The notes under the pieces were generated by a model. That model was not told the origin of the DNA and did not search any database. It saw only the letters and a program-made list of their open reading frames with translations. This document shows positions 32,813 through 41,659 of a stretch of DNA of 64,000 nucleotides, piece by piece (positions within the stretch are counted from its first letter, which is position 1; each line of letters begins with the position of its first letter). This DNA is from an uncultured Clostridium sp. (GTDB lineage Bacteria; Bacillota; Clostridia; TANB77; CAG-508). The stretch covers positions 1 through 64,000 of the forward strand of contig CAMXJY010000009.1 of assembly GCA_947244325.1 (NCBI GenBank). Reading direction: 5' to 3'. Position numbers and translations under genes: made by a program.

Positions 32813-32968
32813 TTTTATAGTAAAGTGCTCCGCACTTCCTATAAAATAAAGGCTTCGCCAATATTTGTACACAAATTTACTAACGTAAATTTGGCACGCA
32901 GAACAAAGACGTGGACATTTGCAATAAGTTTTTTTGCAATTTTCATAATTGTCCACTTTTGTTCTATA
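32808..32968 (+). repeat. Dispersed hairpin repeat, copy E (three hairpins)
   Basis: Module 1: TTTTATAGTAAAGTGC/GCACTTCCTATAAAA and GGCTTCGCC, AATATTTGTACA. Module 2: AAATTTAC-TAAC-GTAAATTT, then GGCACGCAGAAC. Module 3: AGAACAAAG...TGGACA pairing with TGTCCA...CTTTTGTTCT around a TTTGC-containing loop. This is the most complete copy and fills nearly all the 333-base gap 32768-33100; the rest holds the next promoter. Confidence 0.8.
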
Positions 32969-33039
32969 AATATAAAAAATATAATTAAATTTATATTTTA
33001 GAAATAACTCATAGTAATAACTAAAACTTAAATATTCAT

Positions 33040-33068
33040 TTTACGTAAACTTCATATCATTATATAAT
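33040..33068 (+). promoter_or_regulatory. Predicted promoter of NadM-like gene
   Basis: TTTACG (33040-33045), 17 bases, TATAAT (33063-33068). TTTACGTAAA around the -35 is palindromic and could be an operator. Confidence 0.6.
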
Positions 33069-33100
33069 TTATATAGAATGAAAAGAAAGAAGGAGTTTAA

Positions 33101-33670
33101 ATGAAAGATAAGTTAGGTGTTATACATGGAAGATTTCAATTATTTCATAATGACCATTTGAAATTTATATTAGCTGGAAAGGAAAAGTGTGAACATTTAA
33201 TTATAGGAATTTGCAATCCAGAAGTAGATTTAAGCAAATACACATCAAGTAATCCTCATAGATCAAAAAGAAGTTCAAATCCACTTACATATTATGAAAG
33301 AATGGAATGTATAAAAAATTCTTTAATTGAAAATGGAGTAAGCAAGGAGGAGTTTGATATAGTACCATTTCCAATTAACTTTCCTGAAAAAATAATTAAT
33401 TATGCTCCAAGAGAAGCAAAATATTATTTGACAATTTATGATGAATGGGGAGAAGAAAAACTAAAAACATTAAGGGATGATTATAAACTAGATGTTGATG
33501 TACTGTGGAAAGTTAAGTTAGAAGAAAAAGGAATAAGTGCTTCTGATGTTCGTAAATGTATTCAAGATGGATGTGACTGGAAAGAATATGTACCAAATTT
33601 TGTTTATAATTATATTATAGATAATGGAATAGATAAAAGAATAAAGAAATTTTTAGATGAAGATAAATAA
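33101..33670 (+). CDS. Nicotinamide-nucleotide adenylyltransferase-like nucleotidyltransferase
   Basis: A 189-residue HxGH-type nucleotidyltransferase closest to the archaeal-type NadM group, which joins NMN and ATP to form NAD. Motif 1 is 'GRFQLFHNDHLKF' (the GxxH variant reads HNDH) near residue 10-22; motif 2 is 'ISASDVRKCI' near residue 145. It is monocistronic with its own promoter and terminator. It could alternatively be a cytidylyl- or other adenylyltransferase. NAD or nucleotide salvage fits the island theme. Confidence 0.75.
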   Translation: MKDKLGVIHGRFQLFHNDHLKFILAGKEKCEHLIIGICNPEVDLSKYTSSNPHRSKRSSNPLTYYERMECIKNSLIENGVSKEEFDIVPFPINFPEKIINYAPREAKYYLTIYDEWGEEKLKTLRDDYKLDVDVLWKVKLEEKGISASDVRKCIQDGCDWKEYVPNFVYNYIIDNGIDKRIKKFLDEDK

Positions 33671-33687
33671 TATAACGTAAAGTATAA

Positions 33688-33730
33688 AAAATCATTGAAA
33701 ATACATATGTAAATTTGATGATTTTTTTAT
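33688..33730 (+). terminator. Terminator of NadM-like gene
   Basis: AAAAATCAT pairs with ATGATTTTT across an AT loop; T-rich tail. Confidence 0.7.
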
Positions 33731-33735
33731 TTTAG

Positions 33736-33835
33736 GAAAATTCTCCTAGTATGAGAATTTTCTGTACAATATAATTATAGCAGAGCTAAGTTTTTCTTAA
33801 AATTTGCATTTGTTATAAAAACTTAGGTTCGTTTT
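33736..33835 (+). repeat. Modular hairpin repeat, second copy
   Basis: GAAAATTCTC/GAGAATTTTC stem (33738-33764), GTACAATATAATTATAGCAG, then CTAAGTTTTT/AAAAACTTAG with loop CTTAAAATTTGCATTTGTTAT. It aligns with 15792-15897, but the arm bases differ while pairing is kept. Confidence 0.75.
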
Positions 33836-33851
33836 TTTATATTTAAAATAA

Positions 33852-33880
33852 TTTACAATAAAGCTAAAAAATGATATAAA
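33852..33880 (+). promoter_or_regulatory. Predicted promoter of the main island operon
   Basis: TTTACA (33852-33857), 17 bases, TATAAA (33875-33880), 48 bases before the NUDIX gene that opens a run of closely spaced genes. Confidence 0.55.
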
Positions 33881-33928
33881 TAAATAGTAAAATAAAAGAG
33901 TATTAAATTCATTTTTTAGGAGAATATT

Positions 33929-34447
33929 ATGAAATTATTTGAAAATGAAGTAAAAGATATGAAAGAATTATCAGAGTTTTTAGAGAATAATAAAGAAATA
34001 TCAAAAGACTATGAAGTCGCAGTTATTATATATGTGTTTGATAAAGATAACAAAATAATTTTTCAAAGAAGAGGTCCAGGCTGTAGAGACGAAAGATTAA
34101 AATTAGAGACAATAGGTGGAAGAGTAAAGAAGAGTGATGTTGATTTTAAATCTGCATTAAATAGAGAAATTGTAGAGGAAGTAGGAGTAGATGCAGATAT
34201 TGAAATAGAAGAATTTATTATTTCAACTTATGCGAAAACTTTTGATAATAGATATAACAAGGAGCAAGATTGGATTTATCTTGTTTATAAAGGAAGCTTA
34301 AAAGATGGAGAATTACAAATAGAAGAGCCTGATAAATGTTTAGGTTATGAAAGATATAAGATTGGTGAAGTTAATGAAAATGAATTAAGCAATGGAGCAA
34401 AAGAAGTATATAAAATTGTAAGTGAAAAATATAGTTATTTAAGATAG
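33929..34447 (+). CDS. NUDIX hydrolase (island copy 2)
   Basis: A 172-residue NUDIX-fold protein. 'GGRVKKSDVDFKSALNREIVEEVG' near residue 70 is the NUDIX box; the first Glu position carries Asp-rich sequence, and 'REIVEEVG' is intact. It is followed 9 bases later by another NUDIX gene. The substrate is unknown. TTAGGAG precedes the ATG. Confidence 0.85.
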   Translation: MKLFENEVKDMKELSEFLENNKEISKDYEVAVIIYVFDKDNKIIFQRRGPGCRDERLKLETIGGRVKKSDVDFKSALNREIVEEVGVDADIEIEEFIISTYAKTFDNRYNKEQDWIYLVYKGSLKDGELQIEEPDKCLGYERYKIGEVNENELSNGAKEVYKIVSEKYSYLR

Positions 34448-34456
34448 GAGAAATTT

Positions 34457-34864
34457 ATGATAGACCATGTTGCAGCATTAATATTTGATACTAACAAAAA
34501 TTTATTAGTTCTAAGAAAGAAAACAAAAGATAACAGAAAAGAATGTATTTTACCAGGAGGAAAAAGGGAGCAAGGAGAATTAGATGAAGAAACACTAAAA
34601 AGAGAGCTATTAGAAGAATTAGATGTTGAAATAGAAAGTATTGAGTATTATAAAACTTATTATGATAAGGCTATTTTTGAAGAAGATGAAGATTTTAAAC
34701 AAACAACTTATATTACAAATATTAAAGATAAGAAAATAATTATAAAAAATGAAATAAAAGAATTATTATGGATTAGCAAAAATTATGAAAAACAAGGAAT
34801 ACAATGTAATCCTACACTAAAATTTAAAATAATTCCTGATTTAATTAATAGTAAGTTATTTTAA
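34457..34864 (+). CDS. NUDIX hydrolase (island copy 3)
   Basis: A 135-residue NUDIX protein, MutT-sized, with box 'GGKREQGELDEETLKRELLEELD' near residue 34. MutT-like sanitation of oxidised nucleotides is one option. Start set by AGGAG 7 bases before the ATG. Confidence 0.87.
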   Translation: MIDHVAALIFDTNKNLLVLRKKTKDNRKECILPGGKREQGELDEETLKRELLEELDVEIESIEYYKTYYDKAIFEEDEDFKQTTYITNIKDKKIIIKNEIKELLWISKNYEKQGIQCNPTLKFKIIPDLINSKLF

Positions 34865-34901
34865 TGAAAATATTATAATAAAAATAGATGGAGATAGAAA
34901 A

Positions 34902-35213
34902 ATGGAAAAAGATTTAACTATTAAAAAAATGCAAGAATGTATAAAAAATATAGATCATAAACATAATTCTAATGATAAATATATGTTAAAATTAATGGAA
35001 GAAGTCGGAGAATTAGCAGAAGTTATAAGAAAAAATAGAAGAATGGAAAATGAAGATTCTATTAAAGGAACAATAGAAGAGGAACTTTCAGATGTATTAT
35101 ATTATGTAATTTGTTTAGCAAATATAAATGATATAGATTTAGAAAAATGTATATATTTGAAAGAGAATTTGAATTGTAAAAAGTATAATAGAAAAAATAT
35201 GTTTGAAGAATAG
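34902..35213 (+). CDS. MazG-like nucleotide pyrophosphohydrolase
   Basis: A 103-residue all-alpha NTP pyrophosphatase: 'LMEEVGELAEVI' (ExxE) and 'EEELSDVLYYVI' (ExxD) form the Mg site. Such single-domain proteins remove non-canonical NTPs. It ends in a Lys/Asn-rich tail. Co-directional with the NUDIX genes. Confidence 0.87.
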   Translation: MEKDLTIKKMQECIKNIDHKHNSNDKYMLKLMEEVGELAEVIRKNRRMENEDSIKGTIEEELSDVLYYVICLANINDIDLEKCIYLKENLNCKKYNRKNMFEE

Positions 35214-35261
35214 ATATAATTATAGAAATAGAAAAAGTATTAAATAATAAGAGGTAAATAT

Positions 35262-35765
35262 ATGTATGATTATGTATTACAATATGGTTTTGACAATAAT
35301 ACAGAAAAATATGTTGAGAATATAAGAAAATATTTAAAAGAAAATAACATTGAAGATAAAGAAAGAAATTGGGCACCACATATAACAATAGATTTATATA
35401 ATTGTAAAACTCAAGAAGAATTTATTAAAAAAGTAGATAATGTTGTTTATAATGTTAAAAAGATTATAATAGAATGTAAGAATCTTAATGATTTTGATGA
35501 AAAAACATTATATATAGAACCATTTAACAAAGAAAAACTGATGGAATTAAAATTAAGTTTTGATAATGAGTTAAATGATTATAGACTTGAGAATAGAAGA
35601 AAAAGAATATATAAACCACATATTACATTATGTACAAATGATAATATAGATGATAATTTATATAATTTGGCATATAAAAAATTTAATCCATTTATTGCAG
35701 AAATAAGATATGTATGGATTTATACACAAGATATGAAATTAATAAAGCAATACGAATTAAAATAA
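35262..35765 (+). CDS. 2'-5' RNA ligase/LigT-like 2H phosphoesterase
   Basis: A 167-residue 2H phosphoesterase: two H-x-T motifs, 'PHITIDLY' near residue 43 and 'PHITLCTN' near residue 120, form the paired active site. Members act on 2',5'-RNA linkages or cyclic phosphates. AGAGG precedes the ATG. Confidence 0.85.
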   Translation: MYDYVLQYGFDNNTEKYVENIRKYLKENNIEDKERNWAPHITIDLYNCKTQEEFIKKVDNVVYNVKKIIIECKNLNDFDEKTLYIEPFNKEKLMELKLSFDNELNDYRLENRRKRIYKPHITLCTNDNIDDNLYNLAYKKFNPFIAEIRYVWIYTQDMKLIKQYELK

Positions 35766-35786
35766 ATATTTTTTAGGAGTAAAAAA

Positions 35787-36281
35787 ATGGAAATTTGGGA
35801 TTTGTTAGATAGTGAAGGAAATAAAACAGGAAAAACAATGGAAAAAGGAATAAATATTCCAGAAGGATATTATCATTTAGGAGTAGATGTATGGATAATA
35901 AATTCTGAAAATAAGATATTAATTCAAAAAAGATCAAGTCAAAAGAAATTATCTCCAAATGTATGGGCAATGACAGGAGGATCTGTTATAAAAGGAGAAA
36001 CAAGTATTCAAACTATTGAAAGAGAAGCTTTAGAAGAACTTGGAGTTAAATTAAATATAGAAAATCTTAAATTAGTAAATCATTATAAAACAGGAAATGT
36101 ATGGCTTGATGTATATTTGTTAAAACAAGATATAAATATAGATGATGTGATTATGCAAAAAGAAGAAGTAAGTGAAGTAAAATGGGCAACATATGAAGAA
36201 ATAGAGCAAATATATCAAAATGGTGACTTTATAGAGGATAGATGGGAATATATAAGAGATATAATCCTAAATAACTTATAA
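35787..36281 (+). CDS. NUDIX hydrolase, IPP-isomerase-like subgroup (island copy 4)
   Basis: A 164-residue NUDIX protein of the YfcD/IDI-like subgroup: 'IWDLLDSEGNKTGKT' at the N-terminus, 'QKRSSQKKLSPNVWAMTGG' and box '...IQTIEREALEELG'. Members hydrolyse small nucleotide conjugates rather than isomerise IPP. TTTAGGAG precedes the ATG. Confidence 0.87.
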   Translation: MEIWDLLDSEGNKTGKTMEKGINIPEGYYHLGVDVWIINSENKILIQKRSSQKKLSPNVWAMTGGSVIKGETSIQTIEREALEELGVKLNIENLKLVNHYKTGNVWLDVYLLKQDINIDDVIMQKEEVSEVKWATYEEIEQIYQNGDFIEDRWEYIRDIILNNL

Positions 36282-36298
36282 TACAAAGGAAATAAGAA

Positions 36299-37600
36299 AT
36301 GGAAAATGTAAAAGAGATAAATAAAATAAGAAGAAATAATGCAAAATTATATCCAATATATAAAATGTTTTCATGGGATTTATTATTTTTCTATTCAATA
36401 GAATTTTTATTTTATACTATTACAAAGAAATTAACAGTTACAGAAGTATTAGTAATAAATGGATTTTATTTAATATTTAGAATTTTAATGCAAATACCAG
36501 CAGTTGTAATTACAGATTTGATAGGAAAAAAGAAAAGTATAGTTTTAGGTAATTTATTGCTTTTATCATATGTTATGATTCTTATAGTATTTCCAGGTGC
36601 AATAAGTGTTATAATAGCAGATTTAATGTTTTCATTAGGATATAATTTAAAAACTATTGCCGAATCCAATTTATTATATGACTCAGTTGCAACAAGAGGT
36701 GGAGAAGGCTTATATTCAAAATTAGAAGCTAAAGGTGGAAGTTGGTATTATATATTAGATGGAATTGCATCATTAATAGCAGGATATTTATTTGTAATAA
36801 ATAATTATATACCTATGATAATATGTGCTGGATTTATAGTTATATCAACAATAATATCTTTTAGATTTAAAGATATTCATAAGGTAGATTATGCAGAAAA
36901 CAGGAAAATAGGCAAGGTTTTAAAAGAATATAAAGATGATTTAAAAACTTCTTTTAAATTCATTTTAAATTCTAAAAGAATGAAAGCATATATATTATTT
37001 CAAGTAGTAATTTATGGACTGATAGAGATTATAGATACATATAATGGTGATTTACTTATAAGTGTTGGAATACCTGAAGAACAATTTTCAATGATTTTTG
37101 CAATACTTACTTTAATAGGTGGAATATCTATTTCATTAAAAAGACCAATTGAGAGAAAGTTTAAAAATAGAACATTATCTTTAATATCATTAACATATAT
37201 AGGAGCATGTATAGTAATTGGAGTAGTTGCAAGTTATTATAACAGTAATATTATAATACCAATAATATTAATAATGTTTGCACTTCAAAAAATATCAACA
37301 TCAATATGGTATATATTAGAAGTAAAATATTTAAAGAACTTTACTAAAGAAGAAATGAGAAATAAAATAACTTTTACATATGAATTCATAGGCGGAATAT
37401 CAGCTAGTATTTGTTCAATTTTAGGTGGATTGTTACTTAAAATAGTTGATGTAGAAAATGCATTTTTATTAGTAGGATTAGCATTTTTAGCTGTAATGAT
37501 TGCAGTTTTAGACTATATGAGAACAAGATTTGGATTAAAGCCAAGCGAGTATGCAAAAGAAGATATAGAATTTGAAATAAAAGAAAAAGTAGAGAAATAA
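36299..37600 (+). CDS. MFS transporter
   Basis: A 433-residue polytopic protein with about 12 hydrophobic segments and the loop-2 signature reduced to 'DLIGKKKS' near residue 75. It resembles MFS drug or solute exporters. The substrate is unknown; the following kinase-like gene and ABC exporter hint at resistance or antibiotic-handling functions. It ends four bases before the next gene. Confidence 0.82.
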   Translation: MENVKEINKIRRNNAKLYPIYKMFSWDLLFFYSIEFLFYTITKKLTVTEVLVINGFYLIFRILMQIPAVVITDLIGKKKSIVLGNLLLLSYVMILIVFPGAISVIIADLMFSLGYNLKTIAESNLLYDSVATRGGEGLYSKLEAKGGSWYYILDGIASLIAGYLFVINNYIPMIICAGFIVISTIISFRFKDIHKVDYAENRKIGKVLKEYKDDLKTSFKFILNSKRMKAYILFQVVIYGLIEIIDTYNGDLLISVGIPEEQFSMIFAILTLIGGISISLKRPIERKFKNRTLSLISLTYIGACIVIGVVASYYNSNIIIPIILIMFALQKISTSIWYILEVKYLKNFTKEEMRNKITFTYEFIGGISASICSILGGLLLKIVDVENAFLLVGLAFLAVMIAVLDYMRTRFGLKPSEYAKEDIEFEIKEKVEK

Positions 37601-37604
37601 GATT

Positions 37605-38456
37605 ATGGAAGAGAATATTCAAAAAATAATAAAAGAATATGAAATTAATAAGAATAATATTAAAGAATATAATTCATACATAAATCATGTAAGACAGTAT
37701 GATAAATATATTTTTAAAGAAGTTGTAGATTTAGAAAAGTTTGAAAATGAAACAAAGTGGCTAAAAAAATTAATGGAATTTGAATTTTCTTCACCTAAAC
37801 TTATAACTTCATATGATAATAGAACAATAGTTATGGAGAAAATAGATGGAAAATCTATAAAAGATAGTGAAGCTAAAGAGCATTTATATAATATAGGAAA
37901 ATTAATAGCAAGCTTACATAATATTCCAGCAGAGCATAATAAATATTGGGATAAAAAGATATATTCTTTATATGGAGATTTAAAAGATGAAGTAAAAAAT
38001 ATTATGAATAAAGATATTTTTGAAAAATCAACTAAGTTTTTATCAAAAGGAATATCAGAATTAAAGAATTGTAAAACAGCTATTATACATAGAGATGTTA
38101 GACCTGAAAATGTAATGTATTCTAATGGAAAATATTATTTAATCGATTTAGAGAGTCTATGTATAGGTGATGTAGAATATGATTTTACCAGAATGTTTAG
38201 TTTATTAAATGAAAAAGATATATATACATATGAAGATTTCAAAAACTTTATTGATGGATATAGAAGTATCAATGAAATAGAAGTTTCAACAGAGAAATGG
38301 CAATTATATAATAAAGTATACTCCTTTAGAATATATTCAAAGATGCTTCTTGGAAAAATAAATAGAGATGAAAAATATGAGAAATATTTAGAAAATTGTT
38401 TGGTTTCAGATGATGATAAGATAACTAATTGGATAAAAAAATATAATAATAAGTAG
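37605..38456 (+). CDS. Aminoglycoside phosphotransferase-family kinase
   Basis: A 283-residue APH/choline-kinase fold protein. 'IIHRDVRPENVMY' (Brenner motif H-x-D) near residue 160 and 'YLIDLESL' (DFG-equivalent Asp) near 178 are the catalytic residues. It could phosphorylate an antibiotic, a sugar or a nucleoside-type metabolite. It starts four bases after the MFS gene, and co-expression with a transporter favours small-molecule handling. Confidence 0.85.
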   Translation: MEENIQKIIKEYEINKNNIKEYNSYINHVRQYDKYIFKEVVDLEKFENETKWLKKLMEFEFSSPKLITSYDNRTIVMEKIDGKSIKDSEAKEHLYNIGKLIASLHNIPAEHNKYWDKKIYSLYGDLKDEVKNIMNKDIFEKSTKFLSKGISELKNCKTAIIHRDVRPENVMYSNGKYYLIDLESLCIGDVEYDFTRMFSLLNEKDIYTYEDFKNFIDGYRSINEIEVSTEKWQLYNKVYSFRIYSKMLLGKINRDEKYEKYLENCLVSDDDKITNWIKKYNNK

Positions 38457-38488
38457 AAAGATAAAGTGATATTAATTGGAGAAATAGA

Positions 38489-39874
38489 ATGAAAATATTG
38501 ATAGCAGGTTTTAATGGCAAAGAAAATTCAGCCAAAATATTATTAGATAATTTAAAAAAAGAAAATAATAAAGATATTTTATATTTAGAAAATGATTTTA
38601 AAACAAGTGAACGACAAATAGAAAATAAGATGTTGGAAACACATTATGATTATGTTTTAATTTTTGGAGAAAAGCCAAACACAGAAAATATTTGTTTAGA
38701 AACTACAGCTACTTTAGAAAATATAAAATTTGAGACAGATTATTATTATGGTGTGTTAAAAGAGACTTTAGAAGATAATAATTATAAAGTAATAATTTCA
38801 AATGATGCAGGAAATTATTTATGTAATAATATATTTTTTGATACTTTGAGATTTAAGCAAAAAAATAACTTAAAATCAAAGATTGCTTTTATACATATTC
38901 CAACTATTGATAATGTTGACGATATGAAAAGATTTTCAAATATAATATCAGAGTATTTGAAAACTTTATCAGATGTTTTTAAATTAGCATTATTGCAATT
39001 ATCTCCTACAGATACAGTTGAAAATAATATGTTAAAAGGAATAGAATATTGTAAAAAAGCAAAAGAAATGGGAGCAGATATAGCAGTTTTCCCAGAGACT
39101 TGGAACAATGGTTATGAAATGCTATTTAATGGATATTTAAAAAATCAAACAGATATAACTAAAGAACAAATTGATGAATGGAATAGTAAAGCAATTTGTA
39201 ATAATGACAAATTTATTAATCAATATATTAGTTTAGCAAAAAATCTTGAAATGGCAATAGCTGTTACATATTTAGAAAAAACAGATAAGAAACCTAAAAA
39301 TACAGCTATTATTATTGATAGAAATGGAAATATTATTTTAAAATATTCAAAAGTACATACTGTTGATTCAAAAATGGAAGCTTATATGGAACCAGGAACG
39401 GAATTTAAAGTTGGTGAATTAGACTATGGAAGAGGAAAAGTAAAATTAGGTGCAATGATATGTTTTGATAGAGATTTTCCAGAAAGTGCTAGAATTTTAA
39501 TGATACAAGGAAGTGAAATAATTATTGCACCAAATGCCTGTTATATGACGAAAATTAGATTAGATACGCTTAAAATAAGAGCATATGAAAATATGGTTGG
39601 AATTGTAACTGTAAATTATGCAAATCATGGTGGGAAATCTTCTGCATATAGTCCAATTGTAAGGAATGTAAATTTACATGAATTAAATAGTCAATTATTA
39701 TTAATGGAAGATAAAGAAGAAATACAAGTGGTAGAGTTTAATATGAGTGAAATTAGGGAGTTTAGAAGAAGAGAAACTTTAGGAGATGCATACAGAAAAA
39801 CTTATGCATACAAACCATTACTACAAAATGATGTAGCAGAAGTTTTTAAAAGAGAAAATTCAAGGAGAAATTAA
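38489..39874 (+). CDS. Pyroglutamyl-peptidase-like domain fused to nitrilase-superfamily amidase
   Basis: A 461-residue two-domain enzyme. Residues 1-160 resemble pyroglutamyl-peptidase I (C15): the catalytic set appears as E71, C112 in 'SNDAGNYLCNN' and H136 in 'AFIHIP'. Residues about 167-440 form a carbon-nitrogen hydrolase with intact Glu-Lys-Cys triad: E203 ('FPETW'), K288 ('YSKVHT') and C325 ('MICFDRDFPES'). I do not know this fusion from characterised enzymes; a two-step hydrolysis of a cyclised glutamine/glutamate amide is a plausible inference. GGAGAA precedes the ATG. Confidence 0.85.
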   Translation: MKILIAGFNGKENSAKILLDNLKKENNKDILYLENDFKTSERQIENKMLETHYDYVLIFGEKPNTENICLETTATLENIKFETDYYYGVLKETLEDNNYKVIISNDAGNYLCNNIFFDTLRFKQKNNLKSKIAFIHIPTIDNVDDMKRFSNIISEYLKTLSDVFKLALLQLSPTDTVENNMLKGIEYCKKAKEMGADIAVFPETWNNGYEMLFNGYLKNQTDITKEQIDEWNSKAICNNDKFINQYISLAKNLEMAIAVTYLEKTDKKPKNTAIIIDRNGNIILKYSKVHTVDSKMEAYMEPGTEFKVGELDYGRGKVKLGAMICFDRDFPESARILMIQGSEIIIAPNACYMTKIRLDTLKIRAYENMVGIVTVNYANHGGKSSAYSPIVRNVNLHELNSQLLLMEDKEEIQVVEFNMSEIREFRRRETLGDAYRKTYAYKPLLQNDVAEVFKRENSRRN

Positions 39875-39892
39875 TATACAAAGGAAATAAAA

Positions 39893-41656
39893 ATGAAAAG
39901 TAAATTTTTAAATGAAACATTAAAAGGAACAAAAAAATATATAGTAATGACATTAATATTAAGTGCAATATATTCAAGATTATTAGTACAAGTACCAATG
40001 TTTATACAATATGCACTTGATGGTGTTGTAATGGAAGATGAAAGTGTAATTCCAGAGATAATAAGAAATTTATTTTATTCGAATAATAAGATATCAAAAA
40101 TAATAGTTATTATTTTATCATTAATATTTGTAAACATATTAATATTTTTAGTAAATTATTTAAAAAATAAGATAAACATTAAATTTAATTTATTAATAAA
40201 TAGAAATGTAAAACAAATAATCTTAGAGCATATACCTAAAATAGAATATATGGAATTTAGTAATATTGATAAATCAAATGTTATACAAAGAGTAAATAAT
40301 GATGCAACAACATATTCCGAATTTTTTAATTCTCAAATAAATTTATTTTTTGATACTGTATTTATTATTATATTTGCTATATTTCAAACTTTAAAATTGA
40401 ATACAACAGTAGGATTGTTTGTAGGAGTAATTTGTACATTAATTGTGATTTTATCAATATGGTATTTTAAAGTTTCTAAACCATTAGTTGAAGATATTGT
40501 TGAAATGAATAGAAATGTTATAAACAAGACGACTATTGGGATTGAAGAGTCTAAAATGCTTAAGATATTTAATAGAAAAGATAAAGAGATAGCAGATTTT
40601 TTAGAAATAAATAATGAATATAAAATAAAGGATATAAAACTAGCAAAAATAAAAGTTTTATATGGAATTGGAACTCATGCATTAAGAAATTTTAAAGAGC
40701 CATTTATATTATTATGGGGTGGAATACTTGTAGTAAAAGGTGAACTTACTCTTGCTACTGTATCTATATTACTTACATATTCAACAAGAATATTGCAATA
40801 CATTTATGACTCAGTTGATAAATTGAAAACAATAAATGAATTTATTGTAGCTTATAGAAAATTAGATTCTTTAATGAATTTAAAGGAAGACGTAGAGGAA
40901 AACTTTGAAGATATAAAATTAGATGGAGAAATAACTTTTAAAAATGTAAATATAAAGTTAAATGATAATTTAATTTTAGAAAACTTAAATTTTAAAATTA
41001 ATAAAGATGAAAATGTAGCAATAATTGGAGATAATGGTTCTGGAAAAACAGTTATTTCAAAAACATTAATAGGATTTTATGAATATACAGGAGATATATT
41101 TATAGGAAAATATAATATAAAAAATGTAAGTAAAAAGAGTTTAAGAGACTATATAGGAGTAGTACTTCAAGATACATATTTATTTACAGATACAATAAAA
41201 AACAATATAAATATTACAAATCAAACTATAGAAGACAATAAAATAATTGAAGCTTGTAAGCTATCAGAAATATATGATGATATTAAGTTTTTTGATGGAA
41301 CTATTAATTATATGATAGGAAAAGGTGGAAATAATATTTCTGGTGGGCAAAGGCAGAGAATTGCTATTGCAAGAGCTTTAATAAAAGGAAATAAATTTAT
41401 AATTTTTGATGATTCTTTATCTAAATTAGATAGTAAAACAAAAATAAATATATTAAATAATATAATAAAAATGAAAATAGGTACAATTATAATTTCACAT
41501 GACTCAGAAGTAGTTAAAAGATGTAATAAAGTTTTATTTATAAATGATAAAACTATTGAAGTTGGCAATCATGAAGAATTAATGAGAAGTAATAAATTAT
41601 ATAAAGAGATTATAGAAATAAGCAATAATAAAATATTAGTAGATGAGGAAAGCTAA
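39893..41656 (+). CDS. ABC exporter half-transporter, degenerate catalytic site
   Basis: A 587-residue half transporter: membrane domain of about six helices to residue 320, then an ATPase domain with Walker A 'GDNGSGKT' and signature 'ISGGQRQR'. Its Walker B 'FIIFDDSLSKLD' has Asp where the catalytic Glu belongs. That is the usual mark of the degenerate half of a heterodimeric exporter such as BmrCD. The partner starts 3 bases after the stop. Likely substrate: drug, lipid or peptide. Confidence 0.92.
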   Translation: MKSKFLNETLKGTKKYIVMTLILSAIYSRLLVQVPMFIQYALDGVVMEDESVIPEIIRNLFYSNNKISKIIVIILSLIFVNILIFLVNYLKNKINIKFNLLINRNVKQIILEHIPKIEYMEFSNIDKSNVIQRVNNDATTYSEFFNSQINLFFDTVFIIIFAIFQTLKLNTTVGLFVGVICTLIVILSIWYFKVSKPLVEDIVEMNRNVINKTTIGIEESKMLKIFNRKDKEIADFLEINNEYKIKDIKLAKIKVLYGIGTHALRNFKEPFILLWGGILVVKGELTLATVSILLTYSTRILQYIYDSVDKLKTINEFIVAYRKLDSLMNLKEDVEENFEDIKLDGEITFKNVNIKLNDNLILENLNFKINKDENVAIIGDNGSGKTVISKTLIGFYEYTGDIFIGKYNIKNVSKKSLRDYIGVVLQDTYLFTDTIKNNINITNQTIEDNKIIEACKLSEIYDDIKFFDGTINYMIGKGGNNISGGQRQRIAIARALIKGNKFIIFDDSLSKLDSKTKINILNNIIKMKIGTIIISHDSEVVKRCNKVLFINDKTIEVGNHEELMRSNKLYKEIIEISNNKILVDEES

Positions 41657-41659
41657 AAA

